Assembly: GCA_028279425.1 (NCBI GenBank)
Contig: JANQNV010000265.1
Coordinates: 1-36,191, forward strand
Source: Longimicrobiales bacterium
Lineage (GTDB): Bacteria; Gemmatimonadota; Gemmatimonadetes; Longimicrobiales; Gaopeijiaceae
Direction of reading: 5' to 3'
DNA: 36,191 bases
The number at the start of each line of letters is the position of its first letter. Position 1 is the stretch's first letter. Below the pieces are notes generated by a model that was given only the letters and a program-made list of their open reading frames with translations, had not been told where the DNA came from and searched no databases. The translations under genes were made by a program, and so were the position numbers. Shown here piece by piece: positions 16,993 through 30,088 of the stretch.

Positions 16993-17012
16993 GCGGATCC
17001 CTTCAAATCCGC
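16993..17012 (+). promoter_or_regulatory. Small hairpin plus T-run upstream of the sugar dehydrogenase
   Basis: GCGGAT at 16993-16998 pairs with ATCCGC at 17007-17012 around an eight-base loop, and AATTTTT follows directly. This is the shape of a small intrinsic terminator, but no + strand gene ends nearby. It could be a leader attenuator or part of the AT-rich divergent promoter region between 16935 and 17043. Confidence 0.3.
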
Positions 17013-17042
17013 AATTTTTGCCGACATTTTCGATTCCGAATC

Positions 17043-18422
17043 ATGCTTCCCAAGGAGTCCGTCTTGCCGAATCCAACGCCTTCGACTCACGCCGCCGAAG
17101 GGATCGAATCACGCTTCGCGGAGGGTGATCCCCTCATCGGTGTGGTCGGCCTGGGCTATGTCGGGCTTCCGCTGGTGGTGGAGATCGCCGAGGCCGGGCT
17201 GCGTGTGCTCGGCTTCGATGTGAATCCGAGTGTGGTCGACCTGGTCAACGACGGCCACAGCCACATTCAGGACGTCCCGGCCGAGTCGGTCAAGGCGCTC
17301 GTAGACAAGGGGCTCGTATCGGCGACGGCCGATATGTCGAGGTTGGCCGAGTGCGACGCGATCTCGATCTGCGTCCCCACCCCGCTGTCGAAGACGCGCG
17401 ATCCCGACGTGTCGTACATCGTGTCTGCGGCCGGGGGAGTGAAGGCTGCTCTCCGACCCGGGCAGCTGGTCATTCTGGAATCGACCACCTACCCCGGGAC
17501 CACGCGGGAACTCGTGCTTCCGATGCTGGAGGAGACCGGGCTGACCGTCGGTGAGGATTTTTTCCTCTGTTTCTCACCCGAGCGTGTCGACCCCGGCAAC
17601 CCGACCTGGCAGACGAAGAACACCCCGAAGGTGATCGGTGGAATCACCCCCGCCTGCACGCGGGCGGGCGCCGCGCTCTACGAGCGCTTCATCGACACGA
17701 TGGTGCCGGTGTCGTCGACCGAGGCCGCGGAGCTGACCAAGATTCTCGAGAACACCTTTCGGGCCGTGAACATCGGGTTGGTCAACGAGACCGCACTCAT
17801 CGCCGATCGACTGGGCGTCGACGTGTGGGAGGTGATCGATGCCGCGGGTACCAAGCCGTTCGGCTTCATGAAGTTCACGCCGGGCCCCGGGCTGGGCGGG
17901 CACTGTATCCCGGTCGATCCTCATTACCTTGCCTGGCGGATGAAGGAGTTGAACTACCGCACCCGCTTCATCGAACTCGCCTCGGAGGTCAACGGTGAGA
18001 TGCCGTACTTCGTGCTCGGCAAGGTGCGGCATGCGCTCAACTCGGTGACGAAGCCGGTGCGCGGGTCCCGCGTCCTAGTGCTCGGAGTGGCCTACAAGCG
18101 AGACATCGAAGACGTCCGGGAATCGCCGGCGCTCGACATCCTACGCCTCCTCCGGGAGGACGGCGCGGACCTCCGGTATCACGACGCCTTCGTCCCGACC
18201 CTCGTCCACGAGGGCATCGATCTCGAGTCGAGTCCCCTGACCGACGAGGAGCTGGAGGCCGCCGACGCAGTGTTGATCGTGACCGACCACACCGATGTGG
18301 ACTACGGCCGGGTGATCGAGAAGTCGCGACTCGTGGTCGACACCCGCAACGTCACCGGCGCCGTGCTTCCATCGGATCAGCGCTCGCATCCGCAGGGCTG
18401 GATCGTCAAATGTGAGGAGTAA
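17043..18422 (+). CDS. UDP-N-acetylglucosamine/mannosamine-type 6-dehydrogenase
   Basis: The enzyme belongs to the UDP-sugar 6-dehydrogenases (WbpA/WecC branch). These oxidise C6 of a UDP-N-acetylhexosamine to the uronate using two NAD+. The Rossmann motif VVGLGYVGLPL is at 34-44, the catalytic Cys288 sits in GPGLGGHCIPVDPHYLAW, and the C-domain has LGVAYKRDIEDVRESPALDI. The GGHCIP form differs from the GGSCFP form of UDP-glucose dehydrogenase at 31379. A TTG at 17064 follows an AAGGAG and could be the true start, which would remove seven residues. Its partner aminotransferase is two genes away, so it probably feeds surface-glycan synthesis. The exact substrate is not certain. Confidence 0.88.
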   Translation: MLPKESVLPNPTPSTHAAEGIESRFAEGDPLIGVVGLGYVGLPLVVEIAEAGLRVLGFDVNPSVVDLVNDGHSHIQDVPAESVKALVDKGLVSATADMSRLAECDAISICVPTPLSKTRDPDVSYIVSAAGGVKAALRPGQLVILESTTYPGTTRELVLPMLEETGLTVGEDFFLCFSPERVDPGNPTWQTKNTPKVIGGITPACTRAGAALYERFIDTMVPVSSTEAAELTKILENTFRAVNIGLVNETALIADRLGVDVWEVIDAAGTKPFGFMKFTPGPGLGGHCIPVDPHYLAWRMKELNYRTRFIELASEVNGEMPYFVLGKVRHALNSVTKPVRGSRVLVLGVAYKRDIEDVRESPALDILRLLREDGADLRYHDAFVPTLVHEGIDLESSPLTDEELEAADAVLIVTDHTDVDYGRVIEKSRLVVDTRNVTGAVLPSDQRSHPQGWIVKCEE

Positions 18423-18488
18423 GGGGCTCTCGGAGGCCTGGGCGGGGTAACACCGCAGTCATCCCGATTCCAGCCTTCGATCTACTCG

Positions 18489-19436
18489 ATGATCCGACGT
18501 TCCATCGCCTTCGCCTTCGTCGTGTGTGCGGCCGCCTGCGGGGGGCCGGCGGAGGAGTCGGCCGTCGTGAGAGGCGATCTCGCCTTTGCGGCCGACTCCC
18601 TGGAAGAAGCGCTCGCGGAGTACCAGCTCGCCGTACGGCAGGGCGACGACTCGCCCGAAGTCCTGGCGCGGGTCGCGCACACCTTCACGCTCCTGGGGCG
18701 TGTCGACCCGGCGGCGGAGTACTACCGTCTCGCGGCGGCGGCCGACGACCGCTTCGCAGACCAGGGCGCAGCCGACCTCATGCACCTCGCCCGGGAGGCC
18801 GAGGCAGGCAACGACCGCTTCCGGATGGCCACGGCGGTTCGGCAGGCCCTCGAGCTTCGGCCGGGCCTCGGACTCGGCGACATGGCGCTTCCACTGGCCC
18901 GATTCTACTTCCGAAACGGTGAATACGGGCGGGCCCTCCCCCTCTACCAACGGGTGCTCGTCGAGGCCGACAGCGCGCCGCGCATCCTGTTCGAGATCGG
19001 TGAGGCCTACGAAGAGACGGGGGACTGCCGACAGGCGCTCCTGTTCTTCGAGCGCTTCCGTGACGAAGCCCCGCGCGCCGAGCGCGGTGAGGCGGACTGG
19101 CACATCGGCACCTGCGGCTTGGATCTGGCGCAGGAGCTCGTTCCCCGGGGGGGGACGGCCGGGGGCGTCGCTCAGCTCGAAGAGGCCAACCGTCTCGTGG
19201 CCCGCGCCATCGACGTCGGCCAACCACAGCACCGCATGAGCCAGGCGTGGTTCCTGCGCGGGGAGGTCCTCGCGATGCTCGGCGACTGCTCCGGGGCCAT
19301 GGACGCCTTTTCGGAGGTCCGTCGGCTCGAGCCCGGTGGGGCCACCCCGCTGGCCGTACAAGCGCACGAACGCTACGACGCGATCAACTTCGGGCGCGGC
19401 CTGTCGTCGCTCCGCAGTTCCAACCGTTGCTACTGA
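18489..19436 (+). CDS. TPR-repeat lipoprotein of unknown function
   Basis: The 315-residue product begins with a short signal MIRRSIAFAFVVCAAAC, and Cys17 would be the lipidated residue with Ala at the three preceding positions. The mature chain has a series of TPR-like helices: ADSLEEALAEYQLAVRQGD, LGRVDPAAEYYRLAAAADD, NGEYGRALPLYQRVLVEADS, TGDCRQALLFFERF and LGDCSGAMDAFSEVRRLEPG. Such repeats usually serve as protein-binding scaffolds at the inner or outer membrane. It lies between two sugar-nucleotide genes, which hints at glycan assembly, but no specific role can be assigned. Confidence 0.82.
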   Translation: MIRRSIAFAFVVCAAACGGPAEESAVVRGDLAFAADSLEEALAEYQLAVRQGDDSPEVLARVAHTFTLLGRVDPAAEYYRLAAAADDRFADQGAADLMHLAREAEAGNDRFRMATAVRQALELRPGLGLGDMALPLARFYFRNGEYGRALPLYQRVLVEADSAPRILFEIGEAYEETGDCRQALLFFERFRDEAPRAERGEADWHIGTCGLDLAQELVPRGGTAGGVAQLEEANRLVARAIDVGQPQHRMSQAWFLRGEVLAMLGDCSGAMDAFSEVRRLEPGGATPLAVQAHERYDAINFGRGLSSLRSSNRCY

Positions 19437-19464
19437 GAGGCCGGGTTCGCCCGGAGCCGACCGC

Positions 19465-20586
19465 GTGACCGTACCCCTTCTCGATCTGACCGCCCAGTAC
19501 GCCACCATCCAGCGCGACATCGATGATGCGATCGCCCGTGTCGTCGCGTCTCAGCGCTTCGTCATGGGCCCGGAGGTGGAGGCGCTCGAGCGCGACCTCG
19601 CCGAGTACCTCAACGTGCCCCACGCCGTAGGCGTCGCGAGCGGTACCGACGCCCTTCTGCTTCCCTTGATGGCGATGGAGCCAAAGCCGGGCGACGAGGT
19701 GATCATTCCCGCCTTCACCTTCTTCGCGACGGCGGGTGCGGTCTGGAATGCGGGGTTTCGGCCGGTGTTCTGCGACGTCGATCCCCGCACCTTCAATGTG
19801 ACGGTCGAGACGCTCGACGCCGCCCGGACGGAGCGCACTCGGGCCGCGATCCCGGTCCACCTGTTCGGGCAGATGGCTCCGATGGGAGACATCGCTGCGT
19901 GGGCGGAACGCCATGGCATCGTCGTTCTCGAGGACGCCGCCCAGGCGATCGGCGCGCGTCAGCGTGGACCCGACGGCCTGCCGGTCATGGCGGGTGGTTC
20001 GGCGCCGGTTGCGGCGTTCTCGTTCTTCCCGACGAAAAACCTCGGTGCCTTCGGCGACGGGGGGATGGTCACCGGCCTCGACGGTGAGCTGCTCGAGCGC
20101 GTCGCCAAGCTGCGGGTGCACGGCGGTCGCCAGATGTACCACCACGAAATGGTCGGCACGAACTCACGCCTCGACGCGCTCCAGGCCGCCGTCCTGCGGG
20201 TCAAGCTGCCCCACCTCGACGAATGGACCGACGCCCGGCGCGAGAACGCCTGCCACTACGAGGCCGGACTGGCCGACGTCGCCGAGGTGCTCGTTCCCGA
20301 GGTGATGGACGGCAACTTCCACGTCTACAATCAGTACACGATCCGGGTGCGTCGGCGCGACGAGCTCCGGGCGCACCTCGCCAAGCTCGAGATCGGCTCG
20401 GGGATCTACTATCCCGTGCCGCTTCACCTCCAGGCGTGTTTCGCCGAACTGGGGTACCGGGAGGGGCAGGTGCCGGTCTGCGAGCACCTCTGCTCGGACG
20501 TGCTCAGCCTCCCCATCTTCCCGGAACTCGGGACCGAGCGCCTCGACCGGGTGGTGGACGGCATTCGAGGGTACTTCGGGGCCTGA
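19465..20586 (+). CDS. DegT/DnrJ/EryC1-family sugar aminotransferase
   Basis: This is a PLP-dependent transaminase that puts an amino group on a keto-sugar nucleotide, as WbpE does on the 3-keto form of UDP-GlcNAc uronate. In the 373-residue product, GVASGTDALLLPL binds the cofactor phosphate near 56-68. LEDAAQAIGA has the ring-binding Asp157, and FSFFPTKNLGAFGDGG has the Schiff-base Lys191. The GTG at 19465 is chosen because GGAG lies eight bases upstream and the product then starts MTVPLLDLTAQY like its relatives; the frame stays open further upstream. With the dehydrogenase at 17043 it could make a 3-amino uronate, but no dehydrogenase or acetyltransferase linking the two is present here. 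Confidence 0.88.
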   Translation: MTVPLLDLTAQYATIQRDIDDAIARVVASQRFVMGPEVEALERDLAEYLNVPHAVGVASGTDALLLPLMAMEPKPGDEVIIPAFTFFATAGAVWNAGFRPVFCDVDPRTFNVTVETLDAARTERTRAAIPVHLFGQMAPMGDIAAWAERHGIVVLEDAAQAIGARQRGPDGLPVMAGGSAPVAAFSFFPTKNLGAFGDGGMVTGLDGELLERVAKLRVHGGRQMYHHEMVGTNSRLDALQAAVLRVKLPHLDEWTDARRENACHYEAGLADVAEVLVPEVMDGNFHVYNQYTIRVRRRDELRAHLAKLEIGSGIYYPVPLHLQACFAELGYREGQVPVCEHLCSDVLSLPIFPELGTERLDRVVDGIRGYFGA

Positions 20587-20612
20587 ACAACTGCCCGTCA
20601 TTCGGGTATCTT
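20583..20612 (+). promoter_or_regulatory. Possible promoter giving a leaderless bamD transcript
   Basis: TATCTT at 20607-20612 resembles a -10 box, and CTGAAC at 20583-20588 is a weak -35 at 18 bases. Transcription would begin at or next to the bamD ATG at 20619. No ribosome-binding site is visible before that ATG, which agrees with a leaderless mRNA. Confidence 0.35.
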
Positions 20613-20618
20613 CGACGG

Positions 20619-21422
20619 ATGCCGTCCCCTCTTCTCAAACCTACTGCTCGCTGCGTGACGCCCTCCCATCCCTCTCGGGTCTCGCTTCTTGCGACGGCGC
20701 TGTGTGCGCTCGGTCTGGCCGGATGTTCGTCGGCCCCCCGCTGGCAGGGGCTCACGGCCTCGGAACTCTTCGAGATGGCTCGGTCGGAGTTCGCGGCCGA
20801 GAAGTACGGCGACGCCACGGCGACGCTCGAGCGTCTCGTGCTGGGATCGTCGGGGTTCGAGCAGGCGGCCGAAGCGCAGATGATGCTGGCCGAGGCCTAC
20901 TTCCTGGATGAGCAGTACATCCTGGCGCAGTCCGAATTCACCCGCTTCATCGACCGCTATCCCGCGCACCCACGTGCGCCGGAGGCCGCTCTGGGCGTGT
21001 GCCGCTCCAACGAGGCGCTCTCTCCGATCACGCAGCGCGATCAGACGTTCACCGAGCAGGCCGTTCAGGTCTGCCAGACGGTCGCGTCGGACTGGGCGGG
21101 CCACGAGGCTGCGGAGCAGGCGTCCAGCATCGCGCGCGAAATGCGCGCCAAGTTGGCGAAGAAGGGCTACGACAACGGTGCCTATTACCTGGATCGGGGC
21201 ATCCTGGACGCCGCCATCCTGGTGTGGCAGCGGCTGCTGGCGGACTACCCCGAGACCGAGTGGGCACCGGCGGCGTTGGCGGGCATCATCGAGGCCTACA
21301 CCGAGATCGGCTACGAAGATGAGGTCGAAGCGGCGACGACGCGACTGCTCTCGGAATACCCCGACTCCCCCCAGGCGCGAGCCCACGGCGGAGACGGGGA
21401 GGGCTCGTCGGGGGGTGGCTGA
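20619..21422 (+). CDS. bamD: Outer-membrane assembly lipoprotein, BamD-like
   Basis: BamD is a TPR lipoprotein of the BAM complex that inserts beta-barrel proteins in the outer membrane. The 267-residue product has a signal peptide with lipobox LAGC, giving lipidated Cys36. TPR-type helices follow: LFEMARSEFAAEKYGDATAT, LAEAYFLDEQYILAQSEFTR and FIDRYPAHPRAPEAALGVC, the usual YfiO/BamD start. After it come LDRGILDAAILVWQRLLADY and LLSEYPDSPQARA. The N-terminal half is convincing; a related TPR lipoprotein is the main alternative. The last eight bases overlap nadD. A leaderless start is likely. Confidence 0.8.
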   Translation: MPSPLLKPTARCVTPSHPSRVSLLATALCALGLAGCSSAPRWQGLTASELFEMARSEFAAEKYGDATATLERLVLGSSGFEQAAEAQMMLAEAYFLDEQYILAQSEFTRFIDRYPAHPRAPEAALGVCRSNEALSPITQRDQTFTEQAVQVCQTVASDWAGHEAAEQASSIAREMRAKLAKKGYDNGAYYLDRGILDAAILVWQRLLADYPETEWAPAALAGIIEAYTEIGYEDEVEAATTRLLSEYPDSPQARAHGGDGEGSSGGG

Positions 21423-22004
21423 GCCACGCGAGATCGGGGTCTTCGGCGGGAGTTTCGATCCTCCGCACGTCGGGCACCTCATCGTGGCCCGCGAGGCGAT
21501 GGAGCAGTTGGGGCTGGATGCCGTGTGGTTCGTGCCGGCGCGCCGGTCGCCCTTCAAGGCAGAAGGTGACTCGTCGCCGGCCGAGACCCGGCTCGCCATG
21601 GTGGCGCGGGCGACCGAGGGCGCACCCGACTTCGACGTCTCGCGCGTCGAGGTCGAACGACCGGCTCCGTCGTACATGGTCGATACGCTGCGCGCCCTGA
21701 CCGCCCGAGAGCCGGGGGTGCGATGGACGCTCCTGATCGGGGCCGATCAGTGGCGGGACTTCGTGGCTTGGAAGGACCCGGAGGGCATCGCCGACCTCGC
21801 GCGGATCGCGGTGATGGCGCGCGACGGCGTTCGGCCCGAAGATGCGGGGTCGCACCCGGACCTTCCCTGGGTAGAAGTACCGGTGACTCGCATCGACATC
21901 TCGTCGTCGTCGGTGCGGAGGCGCGTCGCCGCCGGCAGGAGTGTACGGCACATGGTACCCGACACCGTACACGCATTCATCGAATCGAACGGACTGTACT
22001 CGTC

Positions 22005-22011
<7 letters not shown>
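21415..22011 (+). CDS. nadD: Nicotinate-nucleotide adenylyltransferase
   Basis: NadD joins nicotinate mononucleotide and ATP to form deamido-NAD in NAD synthesis. The 198-residue product has the nucleotidyltransferase motif GVFGGSFDPPHVGHL at 8-22, a loop FVPARRSPFK, and near the end VTRIDISSSSVRRR, the ISSTxxR motif that binds ATP. The GTG at 21415 is chosen because it puts the catalytic motif a few residues from the N-terminus. It overlaps the bamD end by eight bases and the secA start by seven, so all three are coupled. Confidence 0.95.
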
Positions 22012-25343
<3,332 letters not shown>

Positions 25344-25369
25344 TTTGATCGCCACGTGGGCGGTTCGTC

Positions 25370-27577
25370 ATGCCACTCCATTCCGCAGACCTCACTCCGA
25401 CCCCGACCATTCGGGGGGTGCCCAGGCCGCTGGCTCGGGCGCTGGAGGCATATGCCGACCGGATCGACGTCGATCTGGTTCGGAAGGCGTATGAGCTGGC
25501 GGTAGAATGTCATGCGGGGCAGGTGCGAGCCTCGGGCGAGGACTTCGTCACGCACACGGTGGAGGTCGCCACGATCCTCGCGGGCCTGCGCCTGGATACC
25601 GCGACCATCGTGGCCGGGCTCGTGCACGACGTCGTCGAAGACACGGCGTTGACGCTGCCCGAGCTGGAGGAGCGGTTCGGGGTCGAGGTGGCCAACCTCG
25701 TCGACGGGGTCACGAAGATCGGCAAGGTGCGCTTCCGGTCGCACACCGAGCAGCAGGTGGAGAACTATCGCAAGCTTCTCCTCTCGATGGCCGAGGACGC
25801 GAGGGTGATCCTGATCAAACTCGCCGATCGCCTCCACAACATGCGCACCCTGGAGCACCTTCCCGACTCCAAGCGTCGGCGCATCGCGCGCGAAACGCGG
25901 GAGATCTACGGCCCCCTGGCGCATCGTCTCGGGATCTTCTCGATCAAGTGGGAGCTCGAGGATCTCGCCTTCAAATTCCTCGAGCCCGAACCGTACGAGG
26001 AACTCACCCGCAAGATCCAGCAGCGCCGGCACGAGCGTGAGCGCCACATCATCGAGTTGAAGGTGCCCCTCGAGCAGGAACTCGATCGGCACGGTATTCC
26101 CGCCGAGGTGACGGGACGCCCGAAGCACCTCTGGTCGATCTACAACAAGATGGGCAAGCAGGGGCTACCCTTCGAAGAGATCTACGACCTGATGGCGGTG
26201 CGCATCATCACCGACTCGATCCAGAACTGCTACGGCGCGCTCGGTGTGATCCACTCCCGCTGGGCGCCCGTCCAGGAGCGATTCCACGACTACATCGCCA
26301 CGCCCAAGTCGAACATGTATCGGTCTCTGCACACGACCGTGGTGGGACCGGCGGGCCGTCGCTACGAGATCCAGATCCGCACCGAGGAGATGCATCGCAC
26401 GGCCGAGTACGGCATCGCGGCGCACTGGAAGTACAAGGAAGGGCAGGTGCAGGGGCGCGACGAGGTGGACGAGGCGCTGACGTGGTTCCGTCAGGTGCTG
26501 GAGTGGCAGCAGGACACGAACGAGCCGGAGGAGTTCATGGAATTCCTCCGCATGGATCTCTTCCAGGGCGAAATCTTCGTCTTCACCCCGAAGGGCGAGG
26601 TCAAGCAGGTGCCGACCGGGGCGACGCCGATCGACTTCGCCTTTGCGGTGCACACCGAGGTGGGGCTCCACTGTGCGGGCGCCAAGGTGAACGGGCGCAT
26701 CGCCCCCCTCTCTCGCGAGCTTCGCAACGGCGACACGGTCGAGATCATTACGAACCCGCGGCAGTGGCCGAGTCGGGACTGGCTGGCCTTCGTGAAGACC
26801 TCGAGAGCGCGGGGTCGCATTCGGCAGTGGATTCGGCGTCAGGAGTTCGAGTCCGCCTCGGGAATCGGGAAGGAGTTCCTCGACCGGGAGCTCAAGAAGG
26901 CACGGCTCAGCCGCCCCACGGACAAGGAGATGGTGCAGGCTGCCGACGAACTCGGGTATCCCGACTTCCATCACGTGCACGCGGCGCTCGGGCGCGGCGA
27001 CGTGGGGCCCACGGCGGTCCTGCGCGCACTCTTCCCCGACCAGGACCCCGCGGAGCTGACGAAGCGCAGCCCGACGGCCCTCCAGCGGCTCACCGAGAAG
27101 CTGATCCGCACGAACAAAGGGGTGCGCATCCAGGGGATGGAGAACCTGATGGTGCGCTACTCGCAGTGCTGCCAGCCCGTGCCCGGCGACGACGTGATCG
27201 GCTACGTGACCCGCGGTCGCGGCGTATCGATCCACAGGGTGGACTGCCCCAACATCCTCAATCTGCCCGACCCGGAACGACGGATGGAGATCGAGTGGGC
27301 GGCGGAGAAGGGCGATCGTTTCATGGTCCGCGTCTACATGCGCGGCACGGATCGGCGCGGCCTCCTCTCGGATGTGGCCAAGGCCATCACCGACACGGGG
27401 ACCGACATCCAGCACGCCGACATGAAATCGGTCCACGGCGGGATGAACGGCGAATTCGTGGTGGAGGTCAGCGACCTGAATCACCTCAAGAAGGTCCTGC
27501 GATCGATCAGCCGGGTGAAGGGCGTGCTCGGGGTCGAGCGGCGGGAGAGTTTCCAGGAATCGGATCTGGTGAACTGA
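25370..27577 (+). CDS. Bifunctional (p)ppGpp synthetase/hydrolase, RelA/SpoT type
   Basis: This Rel-type enzyme makes and degrades the alarmone (p)ppGpp of the stringent response. In the 735-residue product the hydrolase HD domain has LVHDVVEDT at about 84-92 and [12 protein letters not shown], so hydrolysis should work. The synthetase has [23 protein letters not shown] near residue 317 and [24 protein letters not shown] domain ([20 protein letters not shown]) begins near 402 and an ACT domain starts near 650. Both active sites are intact, which supports a dual Rel rather than a RelA or SpoT specialist. It lies 26 bases after secA and one base before uvrB. Confidence 0.95.
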   Translation: MPLHSADLTPTPTIRGVPRPLARALEAYADRIDVDLVRKAYELAVECHAGQVRASGEDFVTHTVEVATILAGLRLDTATIVAGLVHDVVEDTALTLPELEERFGVEVANLVDGVTKIGKVRFRSHTEQQVENYRKLLLSMAEDARVILIKLADRLHNMRTLEHLPDSKRRRIARETREIYGPLAHRLGIFSIKWELEDLAFKFLEPEPYEELTRKIQQRRHERERHIIELKVPLEQELDRHGIPAEVTGRPKHLWSIYNKMGKQGLPFEEIYDLMAVRIITDSIQNCYGALGVIHSRWAPVQERFHDYIATPKSNMYRSLHTTVVGPAGRRYEIQIRTEEMHRTAEYGIAAHWKYKEGQVQGRDEVDEALTWFRQVLEWQQDTNEPEEFMEFLRMDLFQGEIFVFTPKGEVKQVPTGATPIDFAFAVHTEVGLHCAGAKVNGRIAPLSRELRNGDTVEIITNPRQWPSRDWLAFVKTSRARGRIRQWIRRQEFESASGIGKEFLDRELKKARLSRPTDKEMVQAADELGYPDFHHVHAALGRGDVGPTAVLRALFPDQDPAELTKRSPTALQRLTEKLIRTNKGVRIQGMENLMVRYSQCCQPVPGDDVIGYVTRGRGVSIHRVDCPNILNLPDPERRMEIEWAAEKGDRFMVRVYMRGTDRRGLLSDVAKAITDTGTDIQHADMKSVHGGMNGEFVVEVSDLNHLKKVLRSISRVKGVLGVERRESFQESDLVN

Positions 27578-27578
27578 C

Positions 27579-29570
27579 GTGACGTTGTTCCAGCTCGAGT
27601 CGGCATACGACCCCGCCGGCGATCAACCGGCAGCCATTCGCGACCTCTCCGCCGGTCTGCAGCGGGCCGATCGGCATCAGGTGCTGCTGGGGGCCACGGG
27701 TACCGGGAAGACCTTCTCGATCGCCCACGTCATCGCGCAGCACGGGCGCCCGACCCTCGTGATGAGCCACAACAAGACGCTCGCGGCCCAGCTGTACGGC
27801 GAGCTGAAGTCGCTCTTCCCGCGCAACGCGGTGGAGTACTTCATCAGCTACTACGACTACTATCAGCCCGAGGCGTACGTCCCCTCCACGGACACCTACA
27901 TCGAGAAGGACTCCTCGATCAACGAGGACATCGAGCGCCTCCGTCTGCGCGCCACCTCGTCGCTGATGGAGCGGGAGGACGTCATCGTCGTCGCGTCGGT
28001 GTCGTGCATCTACGGCCTCGGCAATCCGCGCGACTATCGAGAGCTGATGCTGCACGTGAAGGTGGGGGAGAACAGTCCGCGGAAGTCGATCCTCGAGGGG
28101 CTGGTCGCCATCCAGTACAAGCGCAACGACTACGCGTTCGAGCGCGCCACCTTCCGTGTGCGCGGCGATACGGTCGAGGTCTTTCCGGCCTATGACGAAC
28201 AGGCCATCCGGATCGAGCTGTGGGGTGACGAGGTGGAGCGGATCACCCGTTTCGATCCCCTCACCGGCGAGTCGATCGCGCAGTTGGACCGGACGGCGAT
28301 CTACCCCGCGAGCCACTACGTCACCCGGCGCCGCACCATCGACCAGATGATCCCCCTGGTCCGGCAGGAACTCGCCGAGCAGGTCGCGCGCTTCCAGTCG
28401 GCCGGTATGCTCCTCGAGGCCCAGCGGATCGAGCAGCGCACGAACTTCGACATCGAGATGATGCTCGAGATCGGGACCTGCCCCGGGATCGAAAACTACT
28501 CGTTGTACACGTCGGGGCGGGAGCCGGGTGAGCGACCGGCCTGCCTGTTCGACTACTTCCCCGAGGACTTCCTCCTGATCGTCGACGAGAGCCATGTCTC
28601 GGTGCCGCAGATCGGGGGGATGTACAATGGGGATCGCGCCCGCAAGTCGACGCTCGTCGACCACGGCTTCCGGCTTCCCTCGGCACGCGACAACCGTCCG
28701 CTGAAGTTCGAGGAGTGGGAGTCGCTCGTGAACCAGGCGATCTTCGTGTCGGCGACCCCTGGGGGGTGGGAGCTCGAGCAGGCCGGCGGTGTCGTGGTCG
28801 AACAGATCATCCGACCGACGGGCCTCGTCGATCCGGAGGTGCACGTACGCCCGGTGAAGGGGCAGGTCGACGACCTGCTGGCGGAGATCCGGGAGCGGGA
28901 GGCGGTCGGGGAGCGCGTGCTGGTGACCACCCTCACCAAGCGGATGTCGGAGGACCTCTCCGAGTACCTGGCGTCGGTGGGGGTCCGGGTTCGCTACATG
29001 CACTCCGACATCGACGCGATCGAGCGCATGGACATCCTCCGGCAGCTTCGCCTGGGCAAGATCGACGTGCTCGTCGGGATCAACCTGCTCCGCGAGGGCC
29101 TCGACCTCCCGGAGGTGTCGCTCGTCGCGATCCTCGACGCCGACAAGGAGGGCTTCCTGCGCGATGGCCGCTCTCTCATCCAGACGATCGGGCGGGCGGC
29201 CCGGAATGCCAGCGGCATGGCGATCCTGTACGCCGACCGTGTTACGCGCTCGATGCAGTACTGCCTCGATGAGACCAACCGACGCCGCGAGATCCAGATG
29301 GCGTACAACGAGGAGCACGGGATCATACCGGCGACGATCGACAAGAGCATCGAACAGATCGAGTTTTCCACCCGTGTGGCCGATGCCCGGGATCGGCCCA
29401 TGAAGGTGGCCGAGCCGAAGGACACCTACGCCGACGAGATCGACCATGAAGCGTACCTCAAGATTCTCGAGGCGGAGATGACCGAAGCCGCCGAAGCGCT
29501 CGACTTCGAGCGCGCCGGACTCATTCGTGATCAGATCTTCCAGCTCAAGGCGGAGCGGGCCTCGTCGTGA
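27579..29570 (+). CDS. uvrB: Excinuclease ABC subunit B
   Basis: UvrB verifies DNA damage handed over by UvrA and recruits UvrC in nucleotide excision repair. The 663-residue product has Walker A GATGTGKT at 38-45, the beta-hairpin [20 protein letters not shown] and the DEAD-type [18 protein letters not shown]. It also has [29 protein letters not shown], and a C-terminal UVR motif ([18 protein letters not shown]). The length is typical. It starts with GTG one base after the relA/spoT stop, and its stop overlaps the tsaE GTG. Confidence 0.98.
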   Translation: MTLFQLESAYDPAGDQPAAIRDLSAGLQRADRHQVLLGATGTGKTFSIAHVIAQHGRPTLVMSHNKTLAAQLYGELKSLFPRNAVEYFISYYDYYQPEAYVPSTDTYIEKDSSINEDIERLRLRATSSLMEREDVIVVASVSCIYGLGNPRDYRELMLHVKVGENSPRKSILEGLVAIQYKRNDYAFERATFRVRGDTVEVFPAYDEQAIRIELWGDEVERITRFDPLTGESIAQLDRTAIYPASHYVTRRRTIDQMIPLVRQELAEQVARFQSAGMLLEAQRIEQRTNFDIEMMLEIGTCPGIENYSLYTSGREPGERPACLFDYFPEDFLLIVDESHVSVPQIGGMYNGDRARKSTLVDHGFRLPSARDNRPLKFEEWESLVNQAIFVSATPGGWELEQAGGVVVEQIIRPTGLVDPEVHVRPVKGQVDDLLAEIREREAVGERVLVTTLTKRMSEDLSEYLASVGVRVRYMHSDIDAIERMDILRQLRLGKIDVLVGINLLREGLDLPEVSLVAILDADKEGFLRDGRSLIQTIGRAARNASGMAILYADRVTRSMQYCLDETNRRREIQMAYNEEHGIIPATIDKSIEQIEFSTRVADARDRPMKVAEPKDTYADEIDHEAYLKILEAEMTEAAEALDFERAGLIRDQIFQLKAERASS

Positions 29571-30088
29571 CGGTCGATGCGACGCGCCGTCTCCGACTCG
29601 CGTCGATCGGCCCGGTCCTGGTCTCGGAAGACCAGCTGCGGGCGTGGGGGCGGGCCGTGGGCGCGCAGGTGCCGGTGCCCGCCTTCTTCGGTCTCTCGGG
29701 CCCGCTCGGGGCCGGAAAGTCGGTGTTCGCGCGGGCGGTCGCGCGAGGGGCCGGTGTGAGCGGGGCGGTGCCGTCGCCGACCTACAATCTGGTGTTGTCG
29801 TACGAACCCTCTCCCGGTCGGCGAGTCATCCACATGGATCTGTATCGCCTGTCGGAGGCCGACGAGGTCATCGAGCTGGGGTGGGACGAGTGGGTGTCGG
29901 ACCCCGAGGCTCTCGTGGTCGTCGAGTGGTCGGCGCGCGCCGACGGGCATCTGCCCGAGTCCCGGTGGGACGTGACGTTGACCGCGGTACCGGATCGGCC
30001 GGATCTACGCCGACTGGAGGGGCGCGCCGTCGGAACCCCTCCAACGCTTCCCGACCTTCCGACGGGTGCCGGCGTGGGGGTGCCATGA
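29567..30088 (+). CDS. tsaE: tRNA t6A synthesis ATPase TsaE
   Basis: TsaE is the small ATPase that powers the TsaB-TsaD complex to place threonylcarbamoyl on A37 of ANN-decoding tRNAs. The 173-residue product has Walker A GPLGAGKS at 45-52, [11 protein letters not shown] at 70-80, and HMDLYRL near 89-95, the three signatures. The C-terminus is Pro/Gly-rich and a little longer than usual. It overlaps uvrB and tsaB by four bases each (GTGA and ATGA). Confidence 0.94.
   Translation: MTVDATRRLRLASIGPVLVSEDQLRAWGRAVGAQVPVPAFFGLSGPLGAGKSVFARAVARGAGVSGAVPSPTYNLVLSYEPSPGRRVIHMDLYRLSEADEVIELGWDEWVSDPEALVVVEWSARADGHLPESRWDVTLTAVPDRPDLRRLEGRAVGTPPTLPDLPTGAGVGVP

Noticed and set aside
21723-22004. Extension of secA upstream of the ATG at 22005
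   Set aside because: The frame is open, but it reads through nadD in another frame. The product from 22005 has the normal SecA N-terminus.
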